This document shows positions 8,463 through 18,489 of a stretch of 64,000 bases of DNA, piece by piece; position 1 is the stretch's first letter, and each line of letters begins with the position of its first letter. The notes under the pieces were generated by a model. That model worked only from the letters and a program-made list of their open reading frames with translations. It was not told the origin of the DNA and searched no databases. The stretch comes from Gluconobacter cerinus (GTDB taxonomy: Bacteria; Pseudomonadota; Alphaproteobacteria; Acetobacterales; Acetobacteraceae), in the NCBI RefSeq assembly GCF_002723935.1, contig NZ_BEWM01000003.1, positions 186,001-250,000 of the forward strand. Reading direction: 5' to 3'. A program made the translations under genes and the position numbers.

Positions 8463-10649
8463 ATTGAGGATACCAAGCTCGCGGAGGCTCTGAGCGAGCG
8501 ATATATTGCGTATGCGATGTCGACGATCATGTCGCGGTCCCTTCCGGATGTGCGTGATGGTCTCAAGCCGGTGCACCGGCGCCTCCTCTATGCGATGCAG
8601 CAGCTACGCCTTGATCCCACATCAGGGTTTAAAAAGTGTGCACGTGTCGTCGGTGACGTGATCGGTAAGTTTCATCCGCATGGTGATGCGTCCGTTTACG
8701 AAGCGCTGGTGCGTCTGGCGCAGGATTTTGCCGTTCGGTATCCGCTGGTTGAGGGGCAGGGCAACTTTGGCTCCATCGACGGTGATGGCGCGGCTGCCAT
8801 GCGATACACGGAAAGCCGCCTGACGGAGATTGCTCAGACGCTGCTGGATGGCATCAACGATGATGCTGTTGATTTCCGGCCAACCTACGACAACGAAGAT
8901 CACGAACCGATCGTCCTGCCTGGGACGTTCCCGAACCTTCTGGCCAATGGCTCCGCGGGTATTGCGGTGGGCATGGCGACAAGCATTCCGCCTCACAATG
9001 CTGGTGAAATCTGCCGAGCTGCAAAGCTTCTGATTGAGAAGCCTGAAGCAACAGTTGCGGAACTCGTCGATTACATTCCAGGCCCTGACTTCCCGACCGG
9101 TGGCATTCTGGTGGAAGATCGGGATTCGATTATCCGGTCTTACGAAACTGGCCGAGGCAGTTTCCGGACACGGGCGCGTTGGGAAGTTGAACAGGGACGT
9201 TTCGGTACGTGGTGCATTGTCGTCACTGAAATTCCCTATCAGGTGCAGAAATCCCGGCTGATCGAACAGATTGCCGAGTTGATGGAGCAGCGTAAGCTGC
9301 CCTTGCTCGGGGATGTCCGGGATGAAAGCACCATGGAAATTCGTCTGGTGCTGGAGCCCAAGACCAAGGGATGTGATCCTGAAGTCCTGATGGAGACGAT
9401 GTTCCGCAACACGGCACTTGAGAGCCGGTTCAGTCTGAACATGAATGTTCTGGGCGGGGATCGTGTACCGGGTGTTCTGTCAATCAAGCAGGTCATTCAG
9501 GCTTGGCTGGCACATGTGCATGAAGTGCTGGTTCGACGTTCCAACCATCGCCTTGCGGCAGTCCTGCGTCGACTGGAAATTCTTGACGGCTTTCTGGCGG
9601 TTTATCTGAATCTTGATGAGGTTATCCGCATCATCAGAGAAGAAGATGAGCCCAAGGTCTGCCTTATGAAGACCTTTACTTTGACGGATATTCAGGCGGA
9701 AGCTGTGCTGAATATGCGTCTGCGCTCTTTGCGGCGCCTGGAAGAGATGGAAATCCGCAAAGAACGTGATGCGCTGGCGGATGAGCGGAAGTCTCTTGAA
9801 ACCCTTCTGGGGTCTGAAAAGCGGCGTTGGACACGGATTGGAAAAGATCTGGACGCCACGATCAAGAAGTTTGGCAGTGGCCCACTAGGTGATCGCCGGA
9901 CAACAATTGCTGAACCGCCCAAAGCCATCGATATTTCAGCGGCTCTGGAGGTTGATCGTGAGCCTCTGACAATCCTGCTGTCCAGCGAAGGCTGGATACG
10001 GGCCATGAAAGGTCACGGATTGGACCCGGAAGGCCATCGCTTCAAGGAAGGCGATTCACCAGGACTGATGGCGGAGTGTCAGAGCACAGACCGGGTCTGT
10101 CTGATCGCCAGTGGCGGAAAGGCGTTCACACTCAAGGCTGCGGATCTACCCCGCGGGCGTGGTTTCGGTCAGCCAGTGCGGACACTGATGGATATCGCGC
10201 AGGAAGAACGCATCGTGGCGATGTTCCCCGTGACGGAAGATGGCAGACGCCTGATCGCGTCCGAAAGCGGGCGTGGCATGATTGTCTCTGAGGCCGGTAT
10301 TGTTGCTGAGAAGCGGACAGGCAAGCAGGTGTTCAACGTCAAGAATGGGGAAAGCGTTTTTGCCTGTATTCCGGCAGTTGGAACGCATGTTCTGGCGGTT
10401 GGGCATAACAAGCGCGTTCTTATTTTCCCAATGGAACAGGTTCCTGAGATGACGCGTGGATCAGGCGTCTCTCTGCAGAAGCTGGGAGATAGCACGTTGC
10501 GGGATCTTCGAGCGTTTACGCTTGAAGAGGGCCTTTTGTGGCAGCCCGGGCAGCGTGTACGACCTGCTGCTGATCTGGCCCCGCTTGAAGGACGGCGCGG
10601 TGCAGTTGGGCGTGCTGCCCCGCAATGGATCCTGCGCAAACCAAGCTGA
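8439..10649 (+). CDS. parC: DNA topoisomerase IV subunit A (ParC)
   Basis: ParC is the DNA-cutting subunit of topoisomerase IV, which unlinks daughter chromosomes. The ATG at 8439, preceded by aaaagggga, gives 736 residues starting [20 protein letters not shown]. The catalytic tyrosine is Y123 in AAMRYTESR. The quinolone-determining region reads [10 protein letters not shown] (79-88), so Ala84 occupies the position of E. coli GyrA Ser83 or ParC Ser80. The C-terminal beta-pinwheel repeats ([27 protein letters not shown]) are short, which favours ParC over GyrA. The ATG at 8406 lacks an RBS. The partner parE is not in the window. Confidence 0.95.
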   Translation: MGVDLAGHIEDTKLAEALSERYIAYAMSTIMSRSLPDVRDGLKPVHRRLLYAMQQLRLDPTSGFKKCARVVGDVIGKFHPHGDASVYEALVRLAQDFAVRYPLVEGQGNFGSIDGDGAAAMRYTESRLTEIAQTLLDGINDDAVDFRPTYDNEDHEPIVLPGTFPNLLANGSAGIAVGMATSIPPHNAGEICRAAKLLIEKPEATVAELVDYIPGPDFPTGGILVEDRDSIIRSYETGRGSFRTRARWEVEQGRFGTWCIVVTEIPYQVQKSRLIEQIAELMEQRKLPLLGDVRDESTMEIRLVLEPKTKGCDPEVLMETMFRNTALESRFSLNMNVLGGDRVPGVLSIKQVIQAWLAHVHEVLVRRSNHRLAAVLRRLEILDGFLAVYLNLDEVIRIIREEDEPKVCLMKTFTLTDIQAEAVLNMRLRSLRRLEEMEIRKERDALADERKSLETLLGSEKRRWTRIGKDLDATIKKFGSGPLGDRRTTIAEPPKAIDISAALEVDREPLTILLSSEGWIRAMKGHGLDPEGHRFKEGDSPGLMAECQSTDRVCLIASGGKAFTLKAADLPRGRGFGQPVRTLMDIAQEERIVAMFPVTEDGRRLIASESGRGMIVSEAGIVAEKRTGKQVFNVKNGESVFACIPAVGTHVLAVGHNKRVLIFPMEQVPEMTRGSGVSLQKLGDSTLRDLRAFTLEEGLLWQPGQRVRPAADLAPLEGRRGAVGRAAPQWILRKPS

Positions 10650-10651
10650 TG

Positions 10652-11368
10652 TCAGACCGGTGCGGCCAACGTTTCCCAGTGACCGCCCTGAAAGATCTCA
10701 GCCGGACGGAAGGTGGCCTTGTAAGCCATTTTCCGGCTGCCGGGGACGTAATAGCCCAGATAAAGGTGAAGACTTCCGCGCCGCTTGGTCAGATTGATCA
10801 GCGTCAGGATTGAATAGGTTCCCCAGGAGGCCGTCGGGCTGGATGTATCGTAGAACGTATAAACTGCGGACAGGCCGTCAGACATAATATCCACGAGGCT
10901 GACGCAGACGAGTTGGCCTTCAGGGGTTCGAAATTCCACGACAACCGTTTCCACCGGCGTGTTGGAAATCAGTTCGACGTAATCCTGCCAGGACATGTGG
11001 GCCATGTCGCCGTCCGTGTGACGGCTTTCCTGATAGGCGTGGAACAGGGCAAACTGCTCCTGCGTTGGCACCGGCGGTATGATGACAGCATTGGTATTTT
11101 CGTGATGCTTCCAGACGCGCTTCTGGGCACGCGAAGGCGTGAAGAGTCCTACAGGAAGGCGCAGGGGTTTGCAGGCCCGGCAGTCGATGCAGACAGGTGC
11201 GTAGGCGATTGTATGGCTGCGCCGGAAGCCAGCCTGGGACAGACGGTCGTGCAATGCTGAAGCATTCGGGCCGGAAAGATCAGTCAGAACCTTGCGCTCC
11301 ATGCGATCAGGCAGGTACGGGCATGGTGCTGGCTCGGTTGTGTAGAAGAGCTGTGGGCGGTGTTGCAC
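10652..11368 (-). CDS. bpt: Aspartate/glutamate leucyltransferase (Bpt)
   Basis: Bpt transfers Leu from leucyl-tRNA to proteins with N-terminal Asp or Glu, marking them for ClpS/ClpAP degradation (bacterial N-end rule). The 238-residue protein carries the family blocks PCPYLPDRMERKVL, LSQAGFRRSHTIAY, CIDCRACKPLRLPV and LGYYVPGSRKMAYK. Such proteins are often labelled arginyltransferase (Ate) because of shared domains; proteobacterial members of this length are Bpt. It converges on parC with a 2-base gap and no terminator between them. Confidence 0.92.
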   Translation of the reverse strand: MQHRPQLFYTTEPAPCPYLPDRMERKVLTDLSGPNASALHDRLSQAGFRRSHTIAYAPVCIDCRACKPLRLPVGLFTPSRAQKRVWKHHENTNAVIIPPVPTQEQFALFHAYQESRHTDGDMAHMSWQDYVELISNTPVETVVVEFRTPEGQLVCVSLVDIMSDGLSAVYTFYDTSSPTASWGTYSILTLINLTKRRGSLHLYLGYYVPGSRKMAYKATFRPAEIFQGGHWETLAAPV

Positions 11369-11483
11369 AGGGCCGCTCCTCCAATGGAAAACCAGATGCG
11401 TTCTTCAGCCTAACCCAGACAGGACGCTGGCGCATCCATCATCTTTGCGGGAAGAGTATAGCCTCGGCCTGATTGGGAGTTTT

Positions 11484-12896
11484 ATGAGGCACTGGACCAT
11501 TCTGGATTGTGTTCTGACGTTTTTTCGCTGGGCGCTTCCCATCTGCGTGACGCTCCATGCGCTGCGGCATAAACGGAATACGTCTGCCTGTGCCGGGTGG
11601 ATTGGCGTGTGTTGGGTCGGGCCGTTTGTCGGGACAGCGCTTTATCTGATGTTCGGCATCAACCGGGTGCATCGCCGGGCCCGGAAGATGATCGATCATC
11701 ATTCCTGGGAAGGACGGGAGCTGCTCGCCAAATACCGGCAGGTGATGGACGGCCATCTGGCGCCATTGGCGAAGATGCTCGGACGACTGACAGAGCGGCC
11801 GCTAATGGGGGGGAACTCCGTCAAAGTGTTGCATGATGGGGATAATGCCTATCCCGTCATGATCGAAGCCATCAATCAGGCGCAGACGTCGATCGTGCTG
11901 TGCTCTTACATTTTCCGGGCCGACAGGATCGGAGAAATGTTCGCGGAAGCTCTGGTCGAAGCACACAGAAGGGGCGTCGAAGTTCGTGTTCTGGTCGATG
12001 GAATCGGGAGTGGATATTTCAGGTGTGCGATTGAACGCCGCCTGCGACGGGACGGCGTGAAGTGTTCGCGGTTCATGCATTCTGTGTGGCCGTGGCGCAT
12101 GCCGTTCATCAACCTCCGCAATCACCGTAAAATTCTGGTGGTGGATGGTCGTCTCGGTTTCATGGGTGGACTGAATATTGGTGAGGAGAATATGCTTCGT
12201 CTCCGTACCAAACTGCCGGTTGCGGACACGCATTTCCAGCTGCGCGGGCCGATTGTGCATCAGCTTTCCGTAGCATTCGCTTGGGATTGGTCTTTTACAA
12301 CCGGAGAAGAGCTTCGTGGGGAGCCGTATCTGCCTGAGCCGGTTCCGGTTGGTGATGTACCCATGCGGATTGTTACGTCTGGGCCGGATGCGGATCTGGA
12401 GAAGATTGAATACGGAATGCTTCAGGCCATCACGTTGGCAAAGACGCATGTTCGCCTCATGACGCCATATTTTCTGCCAGACGATCGATTTTCAGCCGCA
12501 TTGAATTTGGCGGCTCTACGAGGCGTGGTGATTGACGTTGTCGTGCCCAGGAGCAGCAACCATGCCATCATTGATTATGCACGAGATGCTAATCTGAGGC
12601 CGTTTCTGGATGCTGGATGCCGCGTATGGATGGCCGATCCGCCCTTCAACCATTCCAAGCTTATGGTTGTGGACGATGAATGGAGCTTTGTTGGCAGCAC
12701 TAACCTGGACGTACGCTCTCTGCGGTTGAATTTCGAAATCAATCTGGAGATTTACGATACAGGCGTCGCGCGGGACCTGTCTGCGTTCATGGATAGTCAC
12801 CGGAAAAACCGCCTGACCCATCACGATATTGATCGGACGCCGTATCTGATCCAGATTCGCAATGCGGCGCTCCGGCTTTTTCTTCCTTATCTGTAA
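11484..12896 (+). CDS. cls: Cardiolipin synthase / phospholipase D family protein
   Basis: This membrane enzyme makes cardiolipin, most likely from phosphatidylglycerol, though other PLD-family synthases are possible. The ATG at 11484, preceded by gggag, gives 470 residues. Two N-terminal membrane segments form the PLDc_N domain (roughly 10-60). Two HKD sites follow: NHRKILVVDG with GGLNIG, and NHSKLMVVDD with GSTNLD. Both His and Lys residues are intact. An upstream TTG at 11445 is possible but lacks a ribosome site. It is transcribed divergently from bpt. Confidence 0.9.
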   Translation: MRHWTILDCVLTFFRWALPICVTLHALRHKRNTSACAGWIGVCWVGPFVGTALYLMFGINRVHRRARKMIDHHSWEGRELLAKYRQVMDGHLAPLAKMLGRLTERPLMGGNSVKVLHDGDNAYPVMIEAINQAQTSIVLCSYIFRADRIGEMFAEALVEAHRRGVEVRVLVDGIGSGYFRCAIERRLRRDGVKCSRFMHSVWPWRMPFINLRNHRKILVVDGRLGFMGGLNIGEENMLRLRTKLPVADTHFQLRGPIVHQLSVAFAWDWSFTTGEELRGEPYLPEPVPVGDVPMRIVTSGPDADLEKIEYGMLQAITLAKTHVRLMTPYFLPDDRFSAALNLAALRGVVIDVVVPRSSNHAIIDYARDANLRPFLDAGCRVWMADPPFNHSKLMVVDDEWSFVGSTNLDVRSLRLNFEINLEIYDTGVARDLSAFMDSHRKNRLTHHDIDRTPYLIQIRNAALRLFLPYL

Positions 12897-12899
12897 CCG

Positions 12900-13526
12900 T
12901 CAGGGATTGAGGCGCAGCGTCACCGAGATGGGCCGGTGATCAGAGCCAAAGCGTGGCAGGGCCTTCGCCTCAAGACGGTTCACGCCACGCACGAGGCATC
13001 GGTCCAGTCGCAAGGGAAGGCGATCCAGCATGCGGTGTGTCTTTTCACGAGGGCCAACGTCGTGAAAGCCAGGTAAAAGCACTGGGCCAACAAGATTGAA
13101 GTCCCCCATGATGACGGCACGCCGATGCATGTTGGCTGTCAGACTGCGTAATTGCCTGCGGTTCAGGATCTGACCGTGCGACAGATGGACGTTGGCGAGA
13201 GAAAAATTTCCAAAATCGAGAATCTGCGCAGTACGCTTGACCATCAGGCCCCGCGGCAGATGACAGAAAGATGGAGGCTGCGTGAAGGGTAGGCGGCTCC
13301 AGCAGGCTGTGCCATGTGGCCTCCCGGGTAGAGGGATGCGATCATAATATCCCCCCAGAATTTCCGGTAGGACGTCAACGGGCTCCTGAGCTTCCTGCAT
13401 CAGGACGACGTCCGGGTTTTCCGAACGAATGACGGTGAGGATGTCTTCCAGTGATGCGCCGTCCCAGCGCAGAAGGTTCCAGCTGAGAACGCGGAACGGC
13501 GCGCCAGACATAAGGGATGCCGTCAC
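12900..13526 (-). CDS. Endonuclease/exonuclease/phosphatase (EEP) family protein
   Basis: A 208-residue metal-dependent hydrolase of the EEP superfamily. All motifs are present: WNLLRW (Asn), QEAQE (Glu), NVHLSHG (His), MGDFNLVG (Asp/Asn) and SDHRPI (Asp/His). No signal peptide or membrane segment is seen, so it is probably cytoplasmic. The substrate is unknown; members cut nucleic acids, inositol phosphates or sphingomyelin. The GTG start at 13526 overlaps the stop of the upstream permease (GTGA), so the two are likely co-translated; an ATG at 13511 is the alternative. It ends 3 bases from the convergent cls stop. Confidence 0.85.
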   Translation of the reverse strand: MTASLMSGAPFRVLSWNLLRWDGASLEDILTVIRSENPDVVLMQEAQEPVDVLPEILGGYYDRIPLPGRPHGTACWSRLPFTQPPSFCHLPRGLMVKRTAQILDFGNFSLANVHLSHGQILNRRQLRSLTANMHRRAVIMGDFNLVGPVLLPGFHDVGPREKTHRMLDRLPLRLDRCLVRGVNRLEAKALPRFGSDHRPISVTLRLNP

Positions 13527-14599
13527 TTAGAAGACTCCGAAATATAGAGGGGGCCTGATTGTGGCCTGTGCGGACCAGCAGCGAACTCACTTGTCAGGGT
13601 GTAGCCGATGGCCAGAAGAACAGGGCCCAGAAAAATCCCCAGTCCGCCAAAGGCTACCACGCCGCCAAGAACTCCCAGAACGGTCAGGAGATAAGGGAGT
13701 TGTGCCCCTCGTGAAATGAAAATCGGGCGGATCAGGTGGTCTGCGCCTGAAATGACGATGACGCCATAAGCCGCCAGAAAAAGGCCATGTCCGACATGAT
13801 GGGTCATGGCCAGCCAGATCGCGGCAGGAATCCAGATCAACGGTGCTCCGATGGGAAAGACAGCCACGAAAGCTGCGATCCCGGCCAGGAGAACGGGCGA
13901 TGGGACACCTGCGATCATAAGGCCAATCCCGGTCAGGACGCCTTGAATGATGGCCGTGCCGAGCACGCCGTACACCGTGCCACGAATGGTCCGACCAATG
14001 ACATTGATGAGCCGTGGTGTAGCGCGTGGGCCAGCAATGCGAGCAATGAGGGCTGTAATGGTCATGCCAAGGGCGTCGCCGTTCAACCAGAGGAAGAATG
14101 CGACGAACAGCGCCATGACCAGCTCAACGAGACCGCTGGCCAGTTTTACAAGAACGGCAAGCGTGAAATGAGCGATCTGCCCGAAGTAAGGACGCAGCAT
14201 TTCCGTGGCGGCACCCACGTCATGCGTCAGATGATACCAGCCTTCGACCAGGTGTGGACCAGCCATAGGGATGCGCCCCATCCATGCTGGGGGTGGGCCA
14301 GCTGAGGCGGCCTTGAGAAGCAGCGTGTCCAGGCTGGCGATGGTTGCTGGAATATCGCTGATTCCGGCAGATGTCAGAACGGACAGAGGCACGATAATAG
14401 TCACGGCGCTGAGCATCATCATGGTGAGTGCAGCGAGAGCCGGACGAATATGGCGTCGCAGCCACCGATAGATGGGCCAACTCGCAAAAGTCAGGATTGC
14501 CGCCCAAAGGATGGCCGAAAGAAATGGCCAGAGGATGATTCCACATCCATAGGCAATTCCGACAAGGACGAAGCCAAGAATGATCCGTTCGGTCTTCAT
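13523..14599 (-). CDS. AI-2E family permease
   Basis: A 358-residue inner-membrane protein with about eight membrane segments and the family features PIGAPLIWIPAAIW and GGLGIFLGPVLLAIGYTL. Members include TqsA and YdiK; substrates are mostly unproven, so an autoinducer role should not be assumed. The start was set at the ATG 14599 (MKTERIILGF), because the additional residues from 14689 look like non-coding DNA and would reach further into the spacer before sseA. It is followed by the EEP gene with a GTGA overlap, and is divergent from sseA. Confidence 0.88.
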   Translation of the reverse strand: MKTERIILGFVLVGIAYGCGIILWPFLSAILWAAILTFASWPIYRWLRRHIRPALAALTMMMLSAVTIIVPLSVLTSAGISDIPATIASLDTLLLKAASAGPPPAWMGRIPMAGPHLVEGWYHLTHDVGAATEMLRPYFGQIAHFTLAVLVKLASGLVELVMALFVAFFLWLNGDALGMTITALIARIAGPRATPRLINVIGRTIRGTVYGVLGTAIIQGVLTGIGLMIAGVPSPVLLAGIAAFVAVFPIGAPLIWIPAAIWLAMTHHVGHGLFLAAYGVIVISGADHLIRPIFISRGAQLPYLLTVLGVLGGVVAFGGLGIFLGPVLLAIGYTLTSEFAAGPHRPQSGPLYISESSK

Positions 14600-14710
14600 G
14601 CAATGGTTTTCCGGACGGTCAGGGGCTTCAAGGCTGGGACCTGCATGTTCATGACTGGACACTGTGCCACGCTCTGGCGTTCTGCGCATCCCTCGACCTA
14701 TGGTGGATCC

Positions 14711-15541
14711 ATGACGAACTCACCCCTTATCACCGCAAAAGACCTCCTTTCTGGAGGGATGGCGTATGTTCCTCTCGACGCCAGTGTTCTTCTGCCGGGT
14801 CAGAAGGGCGATCTGGACGCAGCTTTCCGTGAACGACGCCTTCCGAATGCACGCCGATTCGACATTGATGTTTTTGCCGATCCGGACAGTCCGCTGCCAC
14901 ATACGGTGCCAGGTGCAGCCCGGTTCTCCCGTCTCATGGGTGAACTGGGGCTGAGTGAAGAGACATCACTTGTCTTCTATGATGGCAAAGGAAGTGTCGG
15001 GGCATGCCGGGGGTGGTGGTTGGCCCGTCTTTTCGGGCATCAGAACGTGAAGGTTCTGGATGGCGGACTGGCCGCCTGGGAACTCGCGGGCGGCGCATTG
15101 GAACACGCTGTACCGCCGCCGCTACAGCCAGCGTCCTACAGGACGCGTCCACAATACCGGCTTCTTGCGGGAAGTGGCGACATTCTGAACGCTGATTCGC
15201 ACACTGTCGTGCTGGATGCGCGAAGCCATGCCCGTTTCACAGCGTCCGTGCCAGAACCTCGCCCTGGTGTTCAAGGAGGGCATATGCCGGGAGCTCTCAG
15301 CCTCGACTGGATGCAGCTTGTGGATGAGGCCGGTTATTTTTTGCCCGTTGAGTCTTTGCAAGATCTGTTTGTTCCGGTCGCTGGGCGGCGGGTGATTACC
15401 AGTTGTGGGTCGGGTTTGACGGCGGCAACGCTCCTGGCTGGTCTGGCAATCGCTGGGCTGCCAGATGGCGCGTTATATGATGGGTCATGGGCTGAATGGG
15501 GCAGCGATCCACAGGCACCAATCGTGACGGGAGAAGAATAA
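14711..15541 (+). CDS. sseA: 3-mercaptopyruvate sulfurtransferase (SseA)
   Basis: A two-rhodanese-domain enzyme that moves sulfur from 3-mercaptopyruvate to acceptors such as thiols or cyanide. It is 276 residues from the ATG at 14711. The active-site loop is CGSG with Cys232. The CG[ST]G form marks mercaptopyruvate sulfurtransferases, whereas thiosulfate enzymes carry CRxG. The N-terminal domain is catalytically dead, as usual. It lies 3 bases ahead of metC, so both genes probably serve sulfur amino acid metabolism. Confidence 0.92.
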   Translation: MTNSPLITAKDLLSGGMAYVPLDASVLLPGQKGDLDAAFRERRLPNARRFDIDVFADPDSPLPHTVPGAARFSRLMGELGLSEETSLVFYDGKGSVGACRGWWLARLFGHQNVKVLDGGLAAWELAGGALEHAVPPPLQPASYRTRPQYRLLAGSGDILNADSHTVVLDARSHARFTASVPEPRPGVQGGHMPGALSLDWMQLVDEAGYFLPVESLQDLFVPVAGRRVITSCGSGLTAATLLAGLAIAGLPDGALYDGSWAEWGSDPQAPIVTGEE

Positions 15542-15544
15542 GAC

Positions 15545-16762
15545 ATGAGCGACCTTGAAGCGAAGGTGAGTGCGGGCTGGAACCGTCTGGCGTCAACGCT
15601 GGTGCAAGGTGGCCGGGCCGATGTCAGGGAGAGCGGCACGCTTGTGAACCTTCCTGTCACACGGGGCTCGACAGTTCTTTTCCCAAGTCTTGAAGCCATG
15701 AACCGGATGGATGGTCGAAGCCATTCGCATAAGGCCGTGTATGGCGCCATGGGGACGCCCGTTCAGCATGAGCTGGAAAAGCTCCTGTCGCTCATTGAGG
15801 GGGGAACGCATACGCAGGTCGTCAACTCTGGTCTGAGTGCCTGCACGACGCCGCTTCTGGCGTTTCTGGGGCAGGGCGATCATCTTCTGCTTCCCGATTC
15901 GGTTTATGGTCCGACGCGTCGTTTCGCAGATACGATGCTCAAGCGGATGGGCATCAGCACAACCTATTATGCTCCCATGGCGACACGCGCAGAGATTGAG
16001 GGGCTGACCCGAGCCGAGACCCGGATTATTCTGGCGGAGAGCCCGGGAAGCCATACATTCGAGGTGCAGGATGTGCCGATGCTAGCAGATGTTGCTCATC
16101 AGGCGGACGCACTGCTGTTTCTGGATAATACCTGGGGCATTGGCGTGTTTCAGCCGTTTGAGCATGGCGTGGACGTATCCATTCAGGCTCTGACGAAATA
16201 TCCCGGCGGCCACTCGGACGTCATTATCGGGTCGATCACGGTTAATGATGAGACACACTGGAAAACCCTGCGGGATGCGTCCATCCAGTTAGGTCAGTGC
16301 GCAAGCCCGGATGACTGCTGGCTCACCTTGCGTGGCCTGCGAACCATGGGAGTGCGCCTCACGCATCAGTCGCGTTCGGCTCTTGAGATTGCACAGTGGC
16401 TGAAGACGCGCCCGGAAGTTGCCCGGGTTCTGCACCCCGCTCTGCAAGACTGCCCCGGGCATGAATTTTGGAAGCGCGATTTTACGGGGGCTTGCGGTCT
16501 GTTCGGTGTTGAACTGCAACCAGATATCAGTGTCGAAGCTGCGGAACGCATGATTGATGGCCTGAGCATGTTTGGGATCGGCGCCTCATGGGGCGGTTAC
16601 GAGAGCCTTGTTCTGCCGACCACGGGTCATGTCCGACGTGTGACCGAGGCTGGGGTTCCAAAGGCCGCGACGTTCCGTCTGCATATCGGTCTTGAAAGTG
16701 TAGATGATCTCAAGGCAGATCTGGCGCGTGGCCTGGACGGCTTGCGGCAGGCCGATCAGTAA
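15545..16762 (+). CDS. metC: Cystathionine beta-lyase (MetC)
   Basis: A PLP enzyme cleaving cystathionine to homocysteine, pyruvate and ammonia in methionine synthesis. It is 405 residues of the Cys/Met metabolism fold. The PLP lysine is K218 in ALTKYPGGHSD; other blocks are SGLSACTTPLLAFL, AESPGSHTFEVQD and FLDNTWGIG. The ending RLHIGLE agrees with MetC rather than gamma-synthases. It is second in the sseA-metC operon, and its stop overlaps the next start (TAATG). Confidence 0.93.
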   Translation: MSDLEAKVSAGWNRLASTLVQGGRADVRESGTLVNLPVTRGSTVLFPSLEAMNRMDGRSHSHKAVYGAMGTPVQHELEKLLSLIEGGTHTQVVNSGLSACTTPLLAFLGQGDHLLLPDSVYGPTRRFADTMLKRMGISTTYYAPMATRAEIEGLTRAETRIILAESPGSHTFEVQDVPMLADVAHQADALLFLDNTWGIGVFQPFEHGVDVSIQALTKYPGGHSDVIIGSITVNDETHWKTLRDASIQLGQCASPDDCWLTLRGLRTMGVRLTHQSRSALEIAQWLKTRPEVARVLHPALQDCPGHEFWKRDFTGACGLFGVELQPDISVEAAERMIDGLSMFGIGASWGGYESLVLPTTGHVRRVTEAGVPKAATFRLHIGLESVDDLKADLARGLDGLRQADQ

Positions 16763-16971
16763 TGCCACGCAAGGAATGGGTGATCTGGTGGGTCATGGTC
16801 TGCGGGTATGTCTTGGTGACTGCGACCCTGCTTTATGGCATCTGGCTATTTGGAACGGCGTTTTTCCTGAGGATTAATTTCTGGATCACGCTGTTCATCA
16901 TGGCCGCAATGATCCCATCTTTTCTGGATCTGAAGCGTCGCAAGAACGGATCAACGCCGCCGAAACCCTAG
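16762..16971 (+). CDS. Small two-helix membrane protein
   Basis: A 69-residue protein with two membrane segments (about 7-29 and 36-54), each with aromatic ends, and a basic tail (DLKRRKNG). I cannot assign a family with confidence; the DUF2842-type small proteins of alphaproteobacteria are similar in shape. The TAATG overlap with metC and a continuous frame support translation. The last 21 bases overlap the 3' end of comM on the other strand. Confidence 0.7.
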   Translation: MPRKEWVIWWVMVCGYVLVTATLLYGIWLFGTAFFLRINFWITLFIMAAMIPSFLDLKRRKNGSTPPKP

Positions 16972-18453
16972 CGCTTCTGCCACATGATGACGCTGGATCT
17001 GCTGAGTTCCTTCCAGATCAGCAATTGTTCGCGAGACGCGCATCAACCGTGTCAGGCCGCGATTTGAAAGGCGCAGTTTTTCGGCAGCCTGTTCAGCCAG
17101 GGACCTCGCATCATCGTCCATGACAAACAGGTCTGGCGAGGCCTGGGCATTGCACACGTTCTGACGGGTAATCTGTCGATCGCGTGCTTTTTCAACGCGG
17201 GCACGGACTGTTGCGCTGTCTTCACCCCGAGGCGAACGACTGATCTCGATGGGCGAGAGCGGGTCAATTTGCACGCAGAGATCCATGCGATCCATCATCG
17301 GACCTGAGATCTTTGCGCTGTAATCTTCTCCGCATCGAGGGGCTTTGCGGCAACTCCGTTCCGGGTCTCCCAGATATCCGCAACGGCAGGGATTCATGGC
17401 CGCGATGAACTGAAAACGGGCTGGGTAGGTTGTGTGCTGGGCAGCGCGGGCGATCGAAATTGAGCCGGTCTCGATAGGTTGTCGGAGAGCTTCCAGACAT
17501 GACCGCGAGAATTCGGGCAATTCATCCAGGAAAAGCACACCATTATGGGCAAGGCTGACTTCGCCGGGTCGTGCTTTGGCCCCGCCACCGACCATCGCGG
17601 GCAAACTGGCGCTGTGATGAGGCGCACGATAGGGCGGCCGGATTGTCAGGCGACCGTCTTTCAAGAGCCCTGACACACTGTGGATCCGGCTTGTTTCCAG
17701 CATTTCCTCAGTCGTCAGATCCGGCAAGATACCGGGCAATCTGCACGCAAGCATGGATTTTCCAGCACCTGGTGGTCCGCTCATAAGAACCGAATGTCCG
17801 CCAGCGGCGGCAATTTCCAGTGCTCGACGCCCAAGAGCCATGCCCTTTACGTCAGCGAGGTCAGGGCCATAATCCGGGGTGTATCCTTCTGCCGCGGGAA
17901 CGGGCGTTAAAACCTGTTCGCCACGGAAATGAGACACAACGCCGAGCAGGGTGTCGGGAGCCAGAATGTCTTGGTCTGGATTGCCCCAGCGAGCCTCTCT
18001 TCCCTGCAGCGCCGGGCAGATTAACCCTAGAGAATGTGCTGCAGCACCAAGTGCTGCGGATAAAACACCGTTAACCGGGTTGATCCGTCCATCCAGCGAA
18101 AGCTCACCGACGGCCGCATAGGCAGAGACAGCTTCGAACGGCAGAATTCCCATGGCGACCAAAAGCCCGAGCGCGATGGGAAGGTCAAAATGTGCACCTT
18201 CCTTGGCGAGGTCTGCGGGGACGAGATTGACCAGAATACGTTTTGGAGGAAGGGCCAGGCCCATGGCTGTCAGGGCAGCACGGACACGCTCGCGTGCTTC
18301 GCCGACTGATTTATCCGCCATGCCGACCAGCAGAAACGCTGGAAGCCCTGTCGAGACCTGAACTTCAACCGTAACCGGAACAGCTTCGATGCCAGAAAAG
18401 GCAAAGCTTTGGATACGGGCAAGGGTAGGAGTGTTCTGGCCAGATGTCGTCAT
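16951..18453 (-). CDS. comM: YifB/ComM family Mg-chelatase-like AAA ATPase
   Basis: ComM is a hexameric helicase that promotes branch migration during natural transformation; the family is also widespread in bacteria not known to be competent. It is 500 residues from the ATG at 18453. An N-terminal Lon-like fold (VGMADKSVGEARERVRAAL) is followed by a P-loop GPPGAGKSM, Walker B LFLDELPEF and the family signature AAMNPCRCGYLGD with a Cys cluster. The C-terminal Mg_chelatase_C domain ends the protein. An ATG at 18477 would add 8 residues. It is followed downstream by the small membrane protein gene in convergent overlap. Confidence 0.93.
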   Translation of the reverse strand: MTTSGQNTPTLARIQSFAFSGIEAVPVTVEVQVSTGLPAFLLVGMADKSVGEARERVRAALTAMGLALPPKRILVNLVPADLAKEGAHFDLPIALGLLVAMGILPFEAVSAYAAVGELSLDGRINPVNGVLSAALGAAAHSLGLICPALQGREARWGNPDQDILAPDTLLGVVSHFRGEQVLTPVPAAEGYTPDYGPDLADVKGMALGRRALEIAAAGGHSVLMSGPPGAGKSMLACRLPGILPDLTTEEMLETSRIHSVSGLLKDGRLTIRPPYRAPHHSASLPAMVGGGAKARPGEVSLAHNGVLFLDELPEFSRSCLEALRQPIETGSISIARAAQHTTYPARFQFIAAMNPCRCGYLGDPERSCRKAPRCGEDYSAKISGPMMDRMDLCVQIDPLSPIEISRSPRGEDSATVRARVEKARDRQITRQNVCNAQASPDLFVMDDDARSLAEQAAEKLRLSNRGLTRLMRVSRTIADLEGTQQIQRHHVAEALGFRRR

Positions 18454-18489
18454 GGAACGAGATCTTAGCCAGAACATATTACTGGATGG

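Noticed and set aside
14600-14710. SAM riboswitch upstream of sseA-metC
   Set aside because: The 111-base spacer shows no recognisable SAM-binding fold or terminator hairpin by eye.
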